Assembly: GCA_022539475.1 (NCBI GenBank) | Contig: VCMS01000023.1 | Coordinates: forward strand, 186,001-250,000 | Reading direction: 5' to 3' | Origin: Gracilaria domingensis | Lineage: Eukaryota; Rhodophyta; Florideophyceae; Gracilariales; Gracilariaceae | DNA: 64,000 nucleotides | Shown here: positions 41,866 through 51,918 of the stretch, one piece after another | Layout of the letters: every line of letters begins with the position of its first letter | How positions within the stretch are numbered: position 1 is the stretch's first letter | Program-made: the position numbers and the translations under genes | Notes under the pieces: generated by a model | What the model saw: the letters and a program-made list of their open reading frames with translations, nothing else | The model's database searches: none | What the model was told of the DNA's origin: nothing

Positions 41866-42589
41866 ATGAATTCTAAGTAGGCAATATGAAACACACTACT
41901 TGCGCTCCCTATGCAGAAGCAGTCTCAACGTCATATATCTGGTTTATAGATCTGAAACTATGGCCTGGCGTCGCATCCAGAAGACTTGAAAACCTATGCG
42001 TCTCTGTCAATCCTTTCACGTCGCCAAATATAGAAGCCAAACATCTTGTTTTTCTTCTCAGGTTTTGCGTCACGGTACGTGCTCTACACGAGGCTAAAGT
42101 TCTTCACCCATAAGTGTTCTTCCGAAGATATATATTCGTAGATACAGGAGAAGGGAAATTGTTTCGATCTCCTTCGAGGCAATGATCTACGGCGCGGAGT
42201 GGAGATGATCGCATGAAGTCAGCCAGGTACTCCCAAACGTTTTTCCTTCTGTTTGTATTCGAAGGGCGTTTCTTTGTGTCTACGCTGAGTGTCATCGTCG
42301 AGCACGGCCAATGCGAAGATAGAGCAACTGTTGGTTCCGAGATTGATGGGGCTGCTCAAAGCTTCTCAGAACAGTGATCATTGCTGCTTCCTGTTTTGTT
42401 GGTGCAACTGTAGCTCCCTCGGCATATCGGTGTTAAAGGCGTTCACATCTTGATGACAACGTGATGTTATCGAATCATCTGTCAGAACGCAGATGGAATG
42501 ATGACGAGGTAGGATGCCGAAGGGGTTAACAAACCTCGCTGTCCGGAGGTCAGATGAGCCCTCATCTTCTGCTTTAGTATGGTCTCCGA
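41866..42589. other. Intergenic, nothing recognised
   Basis: This lies between the EamA gene and the LINE pieces. Only short frames with no motif occur. No RNA gene was identified. Confidence 0.4.
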
Positions 42590-42990
42590 CTCCGACTCCT
42601 CCTCTTCTTCTTTACTTTGGTCTGTTCCCCTTTATTCCGAAGCAACAGGAGAGCTACTCGTCTGGAATTAGCTCTCTCTTCTGAGAAAAGCCAAAAACTT
42701 TGAGGGCCATTGCTTAATCATGTCTATCAACAATTCTTTTGTCACTCTCGCTGGAGGGGGGGCTGTTCTTTTCGTCGTGATGCGTTCGTAGGCGGGCATT
42801 GAAATAGAACGTGGTTTGTATCTTTCTTCACATCGACCCTGCAACTACATTTGACTACGTCATTGTCGATACATGTAGCTACGGGGTGAACTGCACAGAC
42901 GTGCCCCGTCGAAAACTGAGTTATTTCGGCCTTCCTCGCTTCATAATGATCGGTTATTTTCTCGACACACTTTCCTATGTCTCTAACCAC
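42590..42990 (-). mobile_element. LINE 3'-end fragment F (knuckle, hairpin, AAG tail)
   Basis: This truncated copy reads ITQFSTGHVCAVHPVATCID and then the intact knuckle CSCRVDVKKDTNHVLFQCPP followed by TNASRRKEQPP on the minus strand. After a frame change it ends IKQWPSKFLAFLRRES-stop. A perfect 8-bp stem GAGAGCTA/TAGCTCTC (42649-42656 with 42669-42676) again overlaps the final codons. The tail is AAAGTAAAGAAGAAGAGGAGG (plus-strand 42594-42616 in reverse). It appears inserted into or beside a second copy, fragment G. Confidence 0.6.
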
Positions 42991-43080
42991 TCATTACGAA
43001 GAAGCAGGAGATCTACACTATTTCTATAGTTATTTCTCTCTCCTGGGGAAGGCCTCAAACCCCTTTCTCCTACCGGCTTG
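42975..43080 (-). mobile_element. LINE 3'-end fragment G (terminal piece)
   Basis: On the minus strand the sequence GGCCTTCCCCAGGAGAGAGA followed by AATAACTATAG corresponds to the LAF-RRE end of the family. It is followed by the shared segment CTCCTGCTTCTTCGTAATGA, also found after the hairpin in fragment A (CTCCTGCTTCTTCGCAATGA differs by little). This is only the last hundred bases of a copy. Its 3' tail seems replaced or interrupted by fragment F. Confidence 0.45.
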
Positions 43081-43355
43081 ATTCTTTTGTTACTTCGAAA
43101 AGTAAAAGAGTCGGCCTTCTTTTGAGACCCGCACGCGATCCGTTTCACTTTCCGGGAGGAAAGTCAGGCACACCACGAGAAGGCGGATCATATGTACCCC
43201 GATACTTTTGTTTCTTCCTGTTAGCCTTCAAAAACACGAGATATGAGATAAACTAATGTACAGATGTAAGAGGATAATTGCCTCACCTACATGTTATATG
43301 CGACGGAAAACTGAGAGTTATCCTTATACCTTTCTCACAACCCGTTGATGCAATC

Positions 43356-44506
43356 ATGAGTGTCTGCAATAGACATATACCGATAATGATACTCGTGGTG
43401 ATTTTGATGTCTTCAATAGTTTTCATCAATGGAGAGAGTTGTTGTGAACTACGGAAGGATGAAATTGAAGACATGGAACGTCATCACAATGGATGTGGGG
43501 ATGACATGTTTTTAATCACAATCCCTTCGGTAGATTGTGAAGCATGTCCGCGTGGAGTATGTTACGTTGACTTGAAATGTGTACGCGCAGAATACATTTT
43601 GAGCTCTTCCGAATTACAGGTTCTATGCTCGCACAGCTTCGGGTCCTCGTGACCTTCATCAGTTGGGAAGGAAGATACCCGTTGGAGAAGATGTTCTGAT
43701 GGATTTGAAGCTCCTCCCCGCTCTGATGTGACCTGAGCGAAGAAGATCTGGAGGAGCGAGTGAGAACAAGCGACGATTGTCTTTTAGCGAGTACTTCATT
43801 TGATCGCTTAACGGCTAAATGTCAAAAGTGTGAATCAGGAAAATGCCGACTAGGTATGGAGTGTGTATGTACGTCCTGCTTTCTTTCATCATCGAGCTCC
43901 CAGTCAAACTGTAAGGACTCTTTCGGTTTGCCATGGCCGGATTGCATGGGCCACAAAGATATCGCGTTGAGAAGCTGCCGCACTGACTTTGTTCCTTTAC
44001 ACCCGTCCGCTTGAAGACGCTGCTCAATTACTGAAGACGAACTCACCGAAATGCGTGGGAAAAGTGATAGTTGCCCATATCCTTCTTCAGAAGTTACTCT
44101 TTCAACTTGCGAAAAATGCTCTGCGGGTCGATGTCGCGTGGGGTCTCTATGCGTTTGTCCAAGCGCATTTCTGGCTAATTCGACGATGCAGGAAGCTTGT
44201 CCGGATGCGTTCGGAGCGGTTTGGCCAGATTCAATGGGAAGAACAGATAGTGCTTTGAGCGAATGCCCTGAAGAGGAAACGGTTCAAAATGGAGAGGGAG
44301 AATCTTCATCATCAGGGTCTTCATCGGGATCATCATCGACGCAATCGTCACCTGTGACGCAAGAAGAACTTGAACAAGTAGACGACAAAGGCGGAGGGCT
44401 GAATAGATGGGAAATCGTTGGCATCATAGCGGGCATAATCAGCGCAGTTGTGGCCATCATCACGCTAGGATTGCAGATGAAGAAAATGGACGTCACATGT
44501 ATGTAA
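43356..44506 (+). pseudogene. Cys-rich tandem-repeat membrane protein gene, interrupted by TGA codons
   Basis: Signal peptide, three copies of one Cys-rich module, a Ser/Glu-rich stalk and a C-terminal membrane span lie in order. MSVCNRHIPIMILVVILMSS (43356) is the signal. Module 3 (from 44075) shows CEKCSAGRCRVGSLCVCP and CPDAFGAVWPDSMGRTDSA. Module 2 (43760-44010) shows CQKCESGKCRLGMECVC and FGLPWPDCMGHKDIAL. Module 1 shows CEACPRGVCYVDLKC and FGSS, then a TGA (43650) exactly where the others have Trp, then PSSVGKEDTRWRRC. Modules 2 and 3 share a frame split by one TGA at 44012; a frame change lies between modules 1 and 2 (about 43700-43727). The span is WEIVGIIAGIISAVVAIITL. No GT-AG intron explains the breaks. 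It is a decaying gene, or short genes remain (44051-44506, 151 residues, is open). Function unknown. Confidence 0.55.
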
Positions 44507-46054
44507 TGCAGCGGTTTCTGCCAATGTTCGGCTCTCTGACAATGTTTGATATTGAGGGAGAGATTCAGGAGGGGTTTACTTAGAGCGCGGTTGTTAAACA
44601 ATGTTTGGGTTTGCATGTTACGTGGATTTTGAGTGAAGAGACAAATGATAGTGGGCTTAATTGTACGTGTCACGATCTGAAGGCGCGATGGGTATGTTCT
44701 AGATGAGAAGTTTGGAGTTTGGCTTTTTGGTTTTTGATCATGATGAATGTGGAAAGTGAATTGGATAAGTGAGTGGGTTGATGAGCGCCACGCGATATGT
44801 CTGGTTTGTATGAAGTGGTCAATGGTGGGATGAGTTGTCAAGGTAAGAGTGCAGTAACCTGTTGCTGAGTGCGCGCGCCAACGCGGGCGACGGGGGTGAT
44901 GTGGCTTGACAATTAGCTTCACCTTGGCGGTGCACGACTGTTCAAGGAGAAATGTTGCACAGAAAAGTACTGTAGTGGCGGAGTGACGGTATCTTAGTTG
45001 TGTGGTGTGGGCGTCGCTCGCGTTGAGAATGGTGCGTCGGGTTTGCGGTGGGAGTGTGGGGAGGTGTGATGCGAATTGGAGATTGGAGTATCACAACGCT
45101 GATTGATATCACGTGATACGCAAGTTGAGACAGCGAGAGCTGTGCAAACAAATACAGCTGAGCTGAGAACAGCGCGCAGAGGGAAGACAGTGGACGATAG
45201 TGATGTAACTGAAACCATCGCGGCAAGCGCCGATCTGGAACGGTTGTTTGGAAAGGCCCTGACAGCACCTGAGCGCGGGGGGACCGGCGGTGGCGGAGAC
45301 AGCCGTTCAGGCGCGCAGAGGAACGCAATAGGGGCGCGAAGTGGCTCGGTAAGTAGAGTAGGGTAGGCTTAGTTTAGAGTTATAGCTAGAGCGCTAGTCG
45401 ATAAATCAGCGGCCGGCGGGTGTAAACACGCGCGTGTACAGCGTCGGCGCGGCGGCAAGTGGCGCGCCGCGGCGCGTATAATGGGGCGCCGCGGCGAAGG
45501 GCAGGAAAAGCGCCGCACGCGCGCCTCTGCGGGCGCCCCCTTTTTTTAGCAGCGGCGGCGGCCGCCACCGCCGCCTGCGCGCAACGGACGCGCGCCGCCG
45601 ACAGCGTGACGCCGCCGCGCTCCGCTGCGCGTGGCGCGCACACGCGCGCACACGCGCGCATCACTCGCGCGTCTACCAATTTACACCGCGCACGAAACGT
45701 GGCCCGCTGTACGCGAGAAACATACACTGCGCGCGGCGTCCAATTCAGCAGCGGCGCGGCGCGCGTCACACACGTCAGCGCTGTATGACCGGTATCACGC
45801 GCGCGACGCTGCGCTCCGTCGACAGACACAGCGCTCGCTCGTCTGCCGTCACACGCGCGCACCCATTCGCCGACGCGCTCCCGCACAAAGCCGCTTGTCC
45901 CGCCGCGCCCTCCCCCACCGCCCCCACCCCTCCCGGCTCCCGCCCCTGTCTTCTGCCCACTTCCGGCCCCGCTTTCCCGCCCCGCCTCGTCATCCCCCGT
46001 CCGCACCTTGTTCTCCCTCTCGTCGTCACGATCCCCGCCGCGCCGCCTTCCCTC
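44507..46054. other. Intergenic, with a CpG-rich upstream tract from 45400
   Basis: 44507-45400 shows no gene; an 87-codon plus frame near 45103 has no motif. From 45400 to 46050 the sequence is extremely CpG-rich and is open in several frames, as expected by composition alone. It includes ACAGCGTGAC at 45601-45610, a 10-mer that recurs at 48481 and 48620. I take it as the upstream region of the gene at 46055. Confidence 0.4.
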
Positions 46055-47773
46055 ATGGCACCCCCCCACGTCAACAAGTTCCGCTCCTCCATTGAGCGCG
46101 CCGTGCGCGCCCTCAGCTTCAATAGAGTGCCCTCCGACCCTTCTTCCCCGCCTTCGCAGCCACCACCGTCCGTCATACCCCCCACCCCGTCCACATCCAC
46201 CCAACCAAACGTCCAACCCACTCGTTCCTTCCCCAACCTCTCTTGCATCCGCCATTCATCTCAGCACTCGCAACGTCCCCCGCGTCCACATCGTCCTCTC
46301 AAATTCGTGCCTCGTCGCAACGCCCGTTCGTCCCGTTCCTCTCTCTCGCTCCGCACCTTCTCTCTCAGTCATTCGCCCACCACGCAAAGTGCCACAACAT
46401 CCACTTCACAGTCATCATCGCGCTCGTCTTCGTCACCGCCGTCCGCCGAAACCTCCTTACCCAAACCCCATGTGTTTCGTCGTCTCAGCGCCCACCGCAT
46501 GAGGAGTCTTTCCCTGGGTCATCGCGCCCCCGACGGTGCACAGCAGGTCGACAGCAAGCCGTGGAGCAGTGGAGGCCCTGCTCTCTTCTCTCGATCCCCC
46601 ACCGAGGACAGCGTCAGTTGGAGTCGCATTTTCTCATCTTCGTTCGACCTTAGAGACAAGACTCGCTGGCGGAAGAGGAACTACTCCTACTCATGCTCTG
46701 ACTTTGAGATTGAGGAGGAACATCACATCGTTGAGATTGGTCAACGTTTACCGGATAGATCCCATTCCGGAACGGAGGAGGACGTGTTTGGTCGACGTCG
46801 TCGTGACTTTTCTCTCTCGTCGTTGTCGTTGCCCGCCGTGTCGTCGTCACACCTTCTTGCGTGTGATACTGATCACGTTTCGTATGCAGCTTCCGCTGCG
46901 CACCCAGCGGACGAGGTTGGTAGAAAGCCTTCTACCATCAAGCATTCGTCCTCCAAGTCCAGTTCGAACCGTTTGGTGAAAGAGAAACAGCAGCACTTGT
47001 TGGACACGCCCATGACCAAACCAGATCGTAGCACCAAGCCACCCCTCATCAAAGAAGCCACCACCGACGAATTCGATGAACAAGAAGCCATTCGTCACAT
47101 CACAAAAGCCATTGATTCCTCCAAAGGTCGGCTTCGTAAAAGTGCAAACATGAGCAAAGCATTCACCTCCGTCATCAGAAGTGGCGACGGCTTCCTCAGA
47201 AAAAGCGAACTCATTCAACAGACTCTCAACAGCGAGGATAGCAAGGATCCTTCCATGATCATTCTTCTTGATCCAGAATCGTGCGAACCAGGGCCAATAC
47301 GCGTGGAAGGCGCAAGTAGTGCGTCAGAAGAGAGTGCGTCGGTGGAGAACATGAAGAGTGTGCACGTGGTTCCTCCGCCAAACATCGGTTTCAGCACAAG
47401 CATGACAGCACGTCAATGTGCGGCTACTTTGGAGACGATCCTGAGAGATATGGCGTGTAAGGTGTCTCGATATGCGGACGAGGAACATGGTAAGAATAGC
47501 GTGGTGAGGCTGAAAGCGACTCGATTTTCAGGTGGCGCTCGACTGTTGGATAGAAAGGTAAAGGTGTTGGTCACAGTGAGAGAGGAGGATCGTATTCGAA
47601 CGTCCGTGTCGTTCAGGAGGGTGTCTACAATGTACGGAAAGAGAGAGGCACATTTTCCGCTGTGTAGCGAGATTAGGGAACGGTTTCAACGGGAGTGGCC
47701 GGCGGTGGTTGAAGCTCTATATATTCGTGTTCCGAGTAATCAGGTGTTGACGACTAGTGCGGATCGTTCATAA
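46055..47773 (+). CDS. Ser/Pro-rich protein with a possible KA1-like C-terminal domain
   Basis: From the ATG at 46055 (MAPPHVNKFRSSIERAVRAL) the product has 572 residues; the frame is open 90 codons further upstream through CpG-rich sequence with weaker support. Residues 20-400 are Ser/Pro/Arg-rich and low in complexity, with no kinase domain. The last 110 residues look folded: CAATLETILRDMACKVSRYA, then VVRLKATRFSGGARLLDRKV and TSVSFRRVSTMYGKREAHFP and LCSEIRERFQREWPAVV. This helix, strands, and basic F.R..G-like strand before a closing helix resemble the KA1/PPI domain found at the C-terminus of MARK and CIPK kinases. That domain call is tentative. Function unknown; membrane or lipid association would fit KA1. 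Confidence 0.6.
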   Translation: MAPPHVNKFRSSIERAVRALSFNRVPSDPSSPPSQPPPSVIPPTPSTSTQPNVQPTRSFPNLSCIRHSSQHSQRPPRPHRPLKFVPRRNARSSRSSLSLRTFSLSHSPTTQSATTSTSQSSSRSSSSPPSAETSLPKPHVFRRLSAHRMRSLSLGHRAPDGAQQVDSKPWSSGGPALFSRSPTEDSVSWSRIFSSSFDLRDKTRWRKRNYSYSCSDFEIEEEHHIVEIGQRLPDRSHSGTEEDVFGRRRRDFSLSSLSLPAVSSSHLLACDTDHVSYAASAAHPADEVGRKPSTIKHSSSKSSSNRLVKEKQQHLLDTPMTKPDRSTKPPLIKEATTDEFDEQEAIRHITKAIDSSKGRLRKSANMSKAFTSVIRSGDGFLRKSELIQQTLNSEDSKDPSMIILLDPESCEPGPIRVEGASSASEESASVENMKSVHVVPPPNIGFSTSMTARQCAATLETILRDMACKVSRYADEEHGKNSVVRLKATRFSGGARLLDRKVKVLVTVREEDRIRTSVSFRRVSTMYGKREAHFPLCSEIRERFQREWPAVVEALYIRVPSNQVLTTSADRS

Positions 47774-48742
47774 CTGTGATGATGGTGGTTTTGGTTTTGT
47801 TGTAGATATGATTCGTTTCGGAGTGGTGTTTCACTCGACCTATGTACAAACTGTGTTTGATCGAGACCTGGTAAAGACGTTCTTTTACTCCTAGAGTGGT
47901 GCTTTGCTACACCAGCTCTGGCTGGAGGAGGTGCAGATCGACATCGGGCCCGGGACAGGGGGAAGCTGTTGTGGTGAACACCAAGTGCGGCTGTGGGTCG
48001 TCGTGCGCAGGCCTGATCGTGGGGCACACTGGGCTGCACCCTGACTCATACACGAACACTCGACGTGGAGATGACGTACTCGCGTCTCCACCGCTGACAC
48101 ACGAGTGCAGTGACAGAGAGCAGCACGTCTGTCGTCTCGCGACCGCGACTCTACACACTGCCGTGTGCCCTGTTGTGAATGGGCGCTCCCAAGCTGGCGC
48201 TCTCAGGACTGGTGGATGACATAACACGCATGAGACGCACCTCGCAGTGCGCGCAGCGGGCAGCACGGCGTGTGTGCTCAAACAAGTTTCTTCGCGCGCG
48301 AGACGCCTGCGGCGCGCTTCGTGGCGGCGACCAAACGCGCCACACAAAACGGGCGCGTGGCCGATTTGGCGCCGCGCGCGTGGTTGCGCGCTGCGGCGCT
48401 ATCAATTTGGGCATCAATTTGAAGTACGGAAATGTAATTCGTGCGTGCGCATCCAATCACCACGCTTTTCAATCCCTCTTACAGCGTGACTGCGCAGTCG
48501 AGCCTCATCCGCCAATCAGCGAGGCACTTGTCATTCACTTCAAATTCAAAAAATATGGCGCGGTCACAGTTGAGATGGCTGTACCGCTGCGTTTAAACCG
48601 AGGTGCGCCGGCTTTACCGACAGCGTGACCCGATGCTCCACATTTTCCGCGTCGCTGCGCGCGCGTAGTGAAACGAAGGCGTCCCATCGATGTCCATCTT
48701 CGTTGCGGCTGCAAATTCACGCTCCATGTGTGCGAACGGCTC
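47774..48742. other. Intergenic, GC-rich, repeated 10-mer
   Basis: No supported gene. Frames in the GC-rich part lack motifs. ACAGCGTGAC occurs at 48481-48490 and 48620-48629 upstream of the sulfotransferase. Several short self-complementary stretches lie between 47900 and 48200 (for example TGGTGCTTTGCTACACCA), so a structured RNA cannot be excluded, but I recognise none. Confidence 0.35.
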
Positions 48743-49708
48743 ATGCTTGTGCCAGTCAGAATGGCGCCATCGTCCGCATTCCACCCGAGGCACACTGTGC
48801 GTCGTCGACGCACATCGACGCAGCTCACGCGTTACGGGAATGGCCCGTGGACTGTGGCCGCGTGCCTTGCCTTGCCCATGCTGTGGCTTGCATTCGGTCC
48901 ACCCAACCGACTTGTCCCACTTTCCACGCGCGTTGTTCACCGAACACTGCCGCCGAACCAGACACGCGCCTCTGCGGAACAGATTTTGTCCTCATCCTTT
49001 GCACGGCGAATCATCGTGAGCGAGAGTAATAAGCTCGTTTTCTGCCCGATTCCAAAGGCGGCCAATAGCAATTGGAAGTACCTCATTCGCAAGTTTGAAG
49101 GCTTTTCCGACTATGCAGATCTGACAAAGGCGCATAATGCAAATCTATCGGGCTTGCGATATCTGTCCGATTATTCGCCACCCGAGGTGCATCATTTGAT
49201 TCATGATGCATCGTATTTTAAGTTTGTGTTCGTCAGAAATCCTTATTCTCGCCTTGTATCGTGTTACATGGATAAGTTTCGAAACACGGATCCGCTCTAT
49301 GTTCGCAATGAATACCGTTTATTTCTTGCACAATTGTTTCATTGGCATTATGCCAGAACCGTCGATATTGACAATCAACCCCGTCCCTCATTCCGCACCT
49401 TTGTTGATGAGTTGCTGAAGCAACCTCCCCGTTTCATGAATGCTCACTGGATGCCACAGATAATTCATTGCGGCATAGGAATCATGCCGTACGATTTTGT
49501 AGGACGCATGGAGAACTTAAAGCATGACGCTCGATATGCTCTAGACAAGCTTGGAAAGACTGACCAGCACTTTCCGACGCAACAGCAAATTGGGTTTCCC
49601 CCATCTGGCGCTTCGTCTCAACTTGCTGACCAGCTTTACACGGGCGAACTACGCTTTAAGGTTCGCGCCATCTATGACGATGATTTTCGTATCCTAGGTT
49701 ATGATTGA
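48743..49708 (+). CDS. Carbohydrate sulfotransferase (Sulfotransfer_2 type, Golgi)
   Basis: From the ATG at 48743 this is a 321-residue type II membrane protein; another ATG lies at 48761, and the frame opens upstream only from a GTG. A hydrophobic segment WTVAACLALPMLWLAFG after a basic, Arg-rich stretch is the signal anchor. Two PAPS-binding sites are clear: the 5'-phosphosulfate loop CPIPKAANSNWKYLIRKF (near residue 101) and the 3'-phosphate site FVFVRNPYSRLVSCYMDKF (near 162). HWMPQIIHCGI and YDFVGRMENLKHD follow as in HNK-1 and chondroitin sulfotransferases. It transfers sulfate from PAPS to a glycan, which fits algae that secrete sulfated polysaccharides; the acceptor is unknown. Its stop abuts that of NDUFA9. 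Confidence 0.9.
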   Translation: MLVPVRMAPSSAFHPRHTVRRRRTSTQLTRYGNGPWTVAACLALPMLWLAFGPPNRLVPLSTRVVHRTLPPNQTRASAEQILSSSFARRIIVSESNKLVFCPIPKAANSNWKYLIRKFEGFSDYADLTKAHNANLSGLRYLSDYSPPEVHHLIHDASYFKFVFVRNPYSRLVSCYMDKFRNTDPLYVRNEYRLFLAQLFHWHYARTVDIDNQPRPSFRTFVDELLKQPPRFMNAHWMPQIIHCGIGIMPYDFVGRMENLKHDARYALDKLGKTDQHFPTQQQIGFPPSGASSQLADQLYTGELRFKVRAIYDDDFRILGYD

Positions 49709-50692
49709 TCAGCCAATGTATGATATTGTGTCTGCGCTACAGCCTTTTGGTTCGATGCCAAGGTCGTACAATGTCTTTGCTGACGGCGCGACCACGTTAT
49801 CAGACTTGAGTAATTCCACCTGATCTCTCGTCAAGAGTGGCGGTATGGAGGGAACCGTCGAATGAATCAGTTCAAAAAGAGCACCTTGCATCGACGCAAC
49901 AGGGAACGGAATTGGAATCAATAATCGCTTTCGCTCCGTCACATCCAGTATCATTTGCATTAATTGTCGAAACGTCAGAACAGTTTTGCCCCCAAGTTCA
50001 TAGATACCAGATGTCGTCTTCATATCAGCGTCTATCGCCAGAGCTTTTATGATCGCAGTGGCAACGTCTTCCACGTGAACCGGTTGGTATTTTGTATTCC
50101 CACCTCCAACCAGTGGAAGAAATGGAAGATAACGAGACATGTTTTCAAAACGATTAAAGAAGGAATCTTCGGGTCCAAATACAATGGATGGTCTGAGAAC
50201 GGTTACTCTTGCAAAATCATCTTTCAAAAGGCTCAACGACACTGTTTCTCCCTTTGCTTTCGTACGAGCATACATACTTGGTGAATTAAGATCGGCTCCG
50301 ATAGCGGAGAGGTGCACCATGTTCTTTACCGTGGATGATTTCTTGATGGCTTCCGCAATGATGTTAGGTGCCTGCTGCTGAATTCTTGAAAACGTGATGT
50401 TCTTTGACGGCGTTTCGTATAAAATGCCCACACAATTGATTACATCCGTCGCACCCTCGATGGCCTTTTCAACATGTGCTGGGTTTGTTATATCACAGGA
50501 GAATGGCTGAATACTGCTAATCGTAGGAGCCAATTGCTTCCAAGTCGAAGGGCTCTGAACAGCAGCTGATCGTGAGGCCACACGTAGTGTGACCTTGTGC
50601 GCATACCCTTCCTTTGAAAGGCTGCGAAGGAGCTGCCGTCCGATAAAACCGGAAGCCCCGAAAACAGTGATTGTTCTTGATGCGGTAGACAT
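49709..50692 (-). CDS. NDUFA9: NDUFA9-like complex I subunit (NAD-dependent epimerase fold)
   Basis: This gene encodes a 327-residue member of the atypical short-chain dehydrogenase family that includes the 39-kDa NDUFA9 subunit of mitochondrial complex I. The ATG at 50692 opens MSTASRTITVFGASGFIGRQ, with the NAD(P)-binding GxSGFIG loop near residues 12-18. VINCVGILYETPSKN, then FSRIQQQAPNIIAEA, VHLSAIGADLNSPSMYARTK and VLRPSIVFGPEDSFFNRF are all NDUFA9-like, including the replacement of the usual YxxxK context by SMYARTKAKGE. No strong presequence precedes the fold; targeting might use the very first basic residues. The frame runs six codons upstream from a GTG. Its stop directly abuts the sulfotransferase stop. 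Confidence 0.88.
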   Translation of the reverse strand: MSTASRTITVFGASGFIGRQLLRSLSKEGYAHKVTLRVASRSAAVQSPSTWKQLAPTISSIQPFSCDITNPAHVEKAIEGATDVINCVGILYETPSKNITFSRIQQQAPNIIAEAIKKSSTVKNMVHLSAIGADLNSPSMYARTKAKGETVSLSLLKDDFARVTVLRPSIVFGPEDSFFNRFENMSRYLPFLPLVGGGNTKYQPVHVEDVATAIIKALAIDADMKTTSGIYELGGKTVLTFRQLMQMILDVTERKRLLIPIPFPVASMQGALFELIHSTVPSIPPLLTRDQVELLKSDNVVAPSAKTLYDLGIEPKGCSADTISYIG

Positions 50693-51918
50693 TTTGAGTT
50701 TGGGTCTCACCTAAGGGAATTTCGGATCGCCGTGTCGTGGTGTGTGATACCCCTCTGCCGATGGCCTCTAATGGTTGAGTGGAGAGATCTGTGAAGATGA
50801 AGGCGACAAAGCAAAACGCTTTTGCGCCTATAAACTCTGTAACGGCAGTGCGGCTCCTAATTTGTGGTTGGTGGCACGGTATAGAAGTGTTATGAGTTGC
50901 GGCGGCCTAAAAGGCAAACTCCCTTACAAGCACTTAATGTTTGCTTTTCGTAGACGAGGCGACAGAGAGAGTCGTAGTTGAACTCTATTCGCAGACTTCC
51001 CTCCGAAATCAACCTGGGAGAGTCAAGCAGGGAATGGCGTCAAAAATGCTTTCATACACTCTTGGATTGCTGTCCAAACTCTGTTCAATACGAACATTTA
51101 GCTCAGGAAAACTTGTTGATCATCAGGATGACAGTTGGAGACGAGGACAAGAACAAAATGCGTTGACGATGTCATCATGGGCCCCACGCGAGGTTAATTT
51201 GTATCTACACGTACGTGTACAGTTATACTGTATCATACCCTCTTCCGCACACAAGGCAATCGGGTGATCGGCGTCTTAAGGTGGATCATTCGAAGAGAGG
51301 AATCTCGGGCCATGAGATACTTGGATGACCCATCCTGAACGCCGACGAGCGCGACTCGTTCACCCAGTTAACGCAGGTACCAACGCCCTTTTCGCCACTC
51401 TGTTTCGCCCGGCATCTTGCTGGGGGCTCATGCCAATGTCTGCGAAGTGTATCGATGGCCAACCTGAATTTACAAGTTCGGAGATATAACCGAAGGTATT
51501 TCGGAAAATCTTCCTTCCTAAATGTGCCGTTTTGGAAATTGCCCCTTACAGAAAGCGCCTCAGAGGTCTTTCGGGCACCAAAAGGTTTACTTCAGGTTTG
51601 ACGATGTTACAGCACGATACTATCCAAACTTCAAGTAAGTCGGCAACCAGCGTTTGGTTCCAGCTTTCCATGCCAGGATCCAGTTCTGACTTGTGGTTTG
51701 AGGGACCCATCAGCGATAACGACGACTGTAAGAGGACTACCTGTAGCTCTACCTGAAGCCAACGAACCGTGAAGTAACTGGATCATCGCGGTTGGAGAAG
51801 TTTATCTCCTATCTCGAGTGGAATTGGACAACGCACTTCACGATATCTGGTACTGCAGCATCTGCGGTTTCGTCTGCTTGTAAGAGAAGGTTGCATTCCT
51901 TCACGTCCAGGCGAGCAC
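50693..51918. other. Divergent intergenic region of NDUFA9 and the M16 protease
   Basis: About 1.2 kb without a supported gene. Frames up to 108 codons occur on the plus strand but show no motif. It presumably carries both promoters. Confidence 0.4.

Noticed and set aside
43640-43665. Selenocysteine or Trp reading of TGA
   Set aside because: Other genes in the window stop at TGA, the aligned residue is Trp rather than Cys, and no SECIS-like element was recognised; decay is simpler.
45386-46255. 289-codon minus frame, Gly/Arg-rich
   Set aside because: Composition effect of the CpG-rich upstream tract; low complexity throughout.
47890-48200. Possible structured RNA (SRP or RNase P type)
   Set aside because: Self-complementary pieces exist, but none of the conserved motifs of these RNAs could be found.
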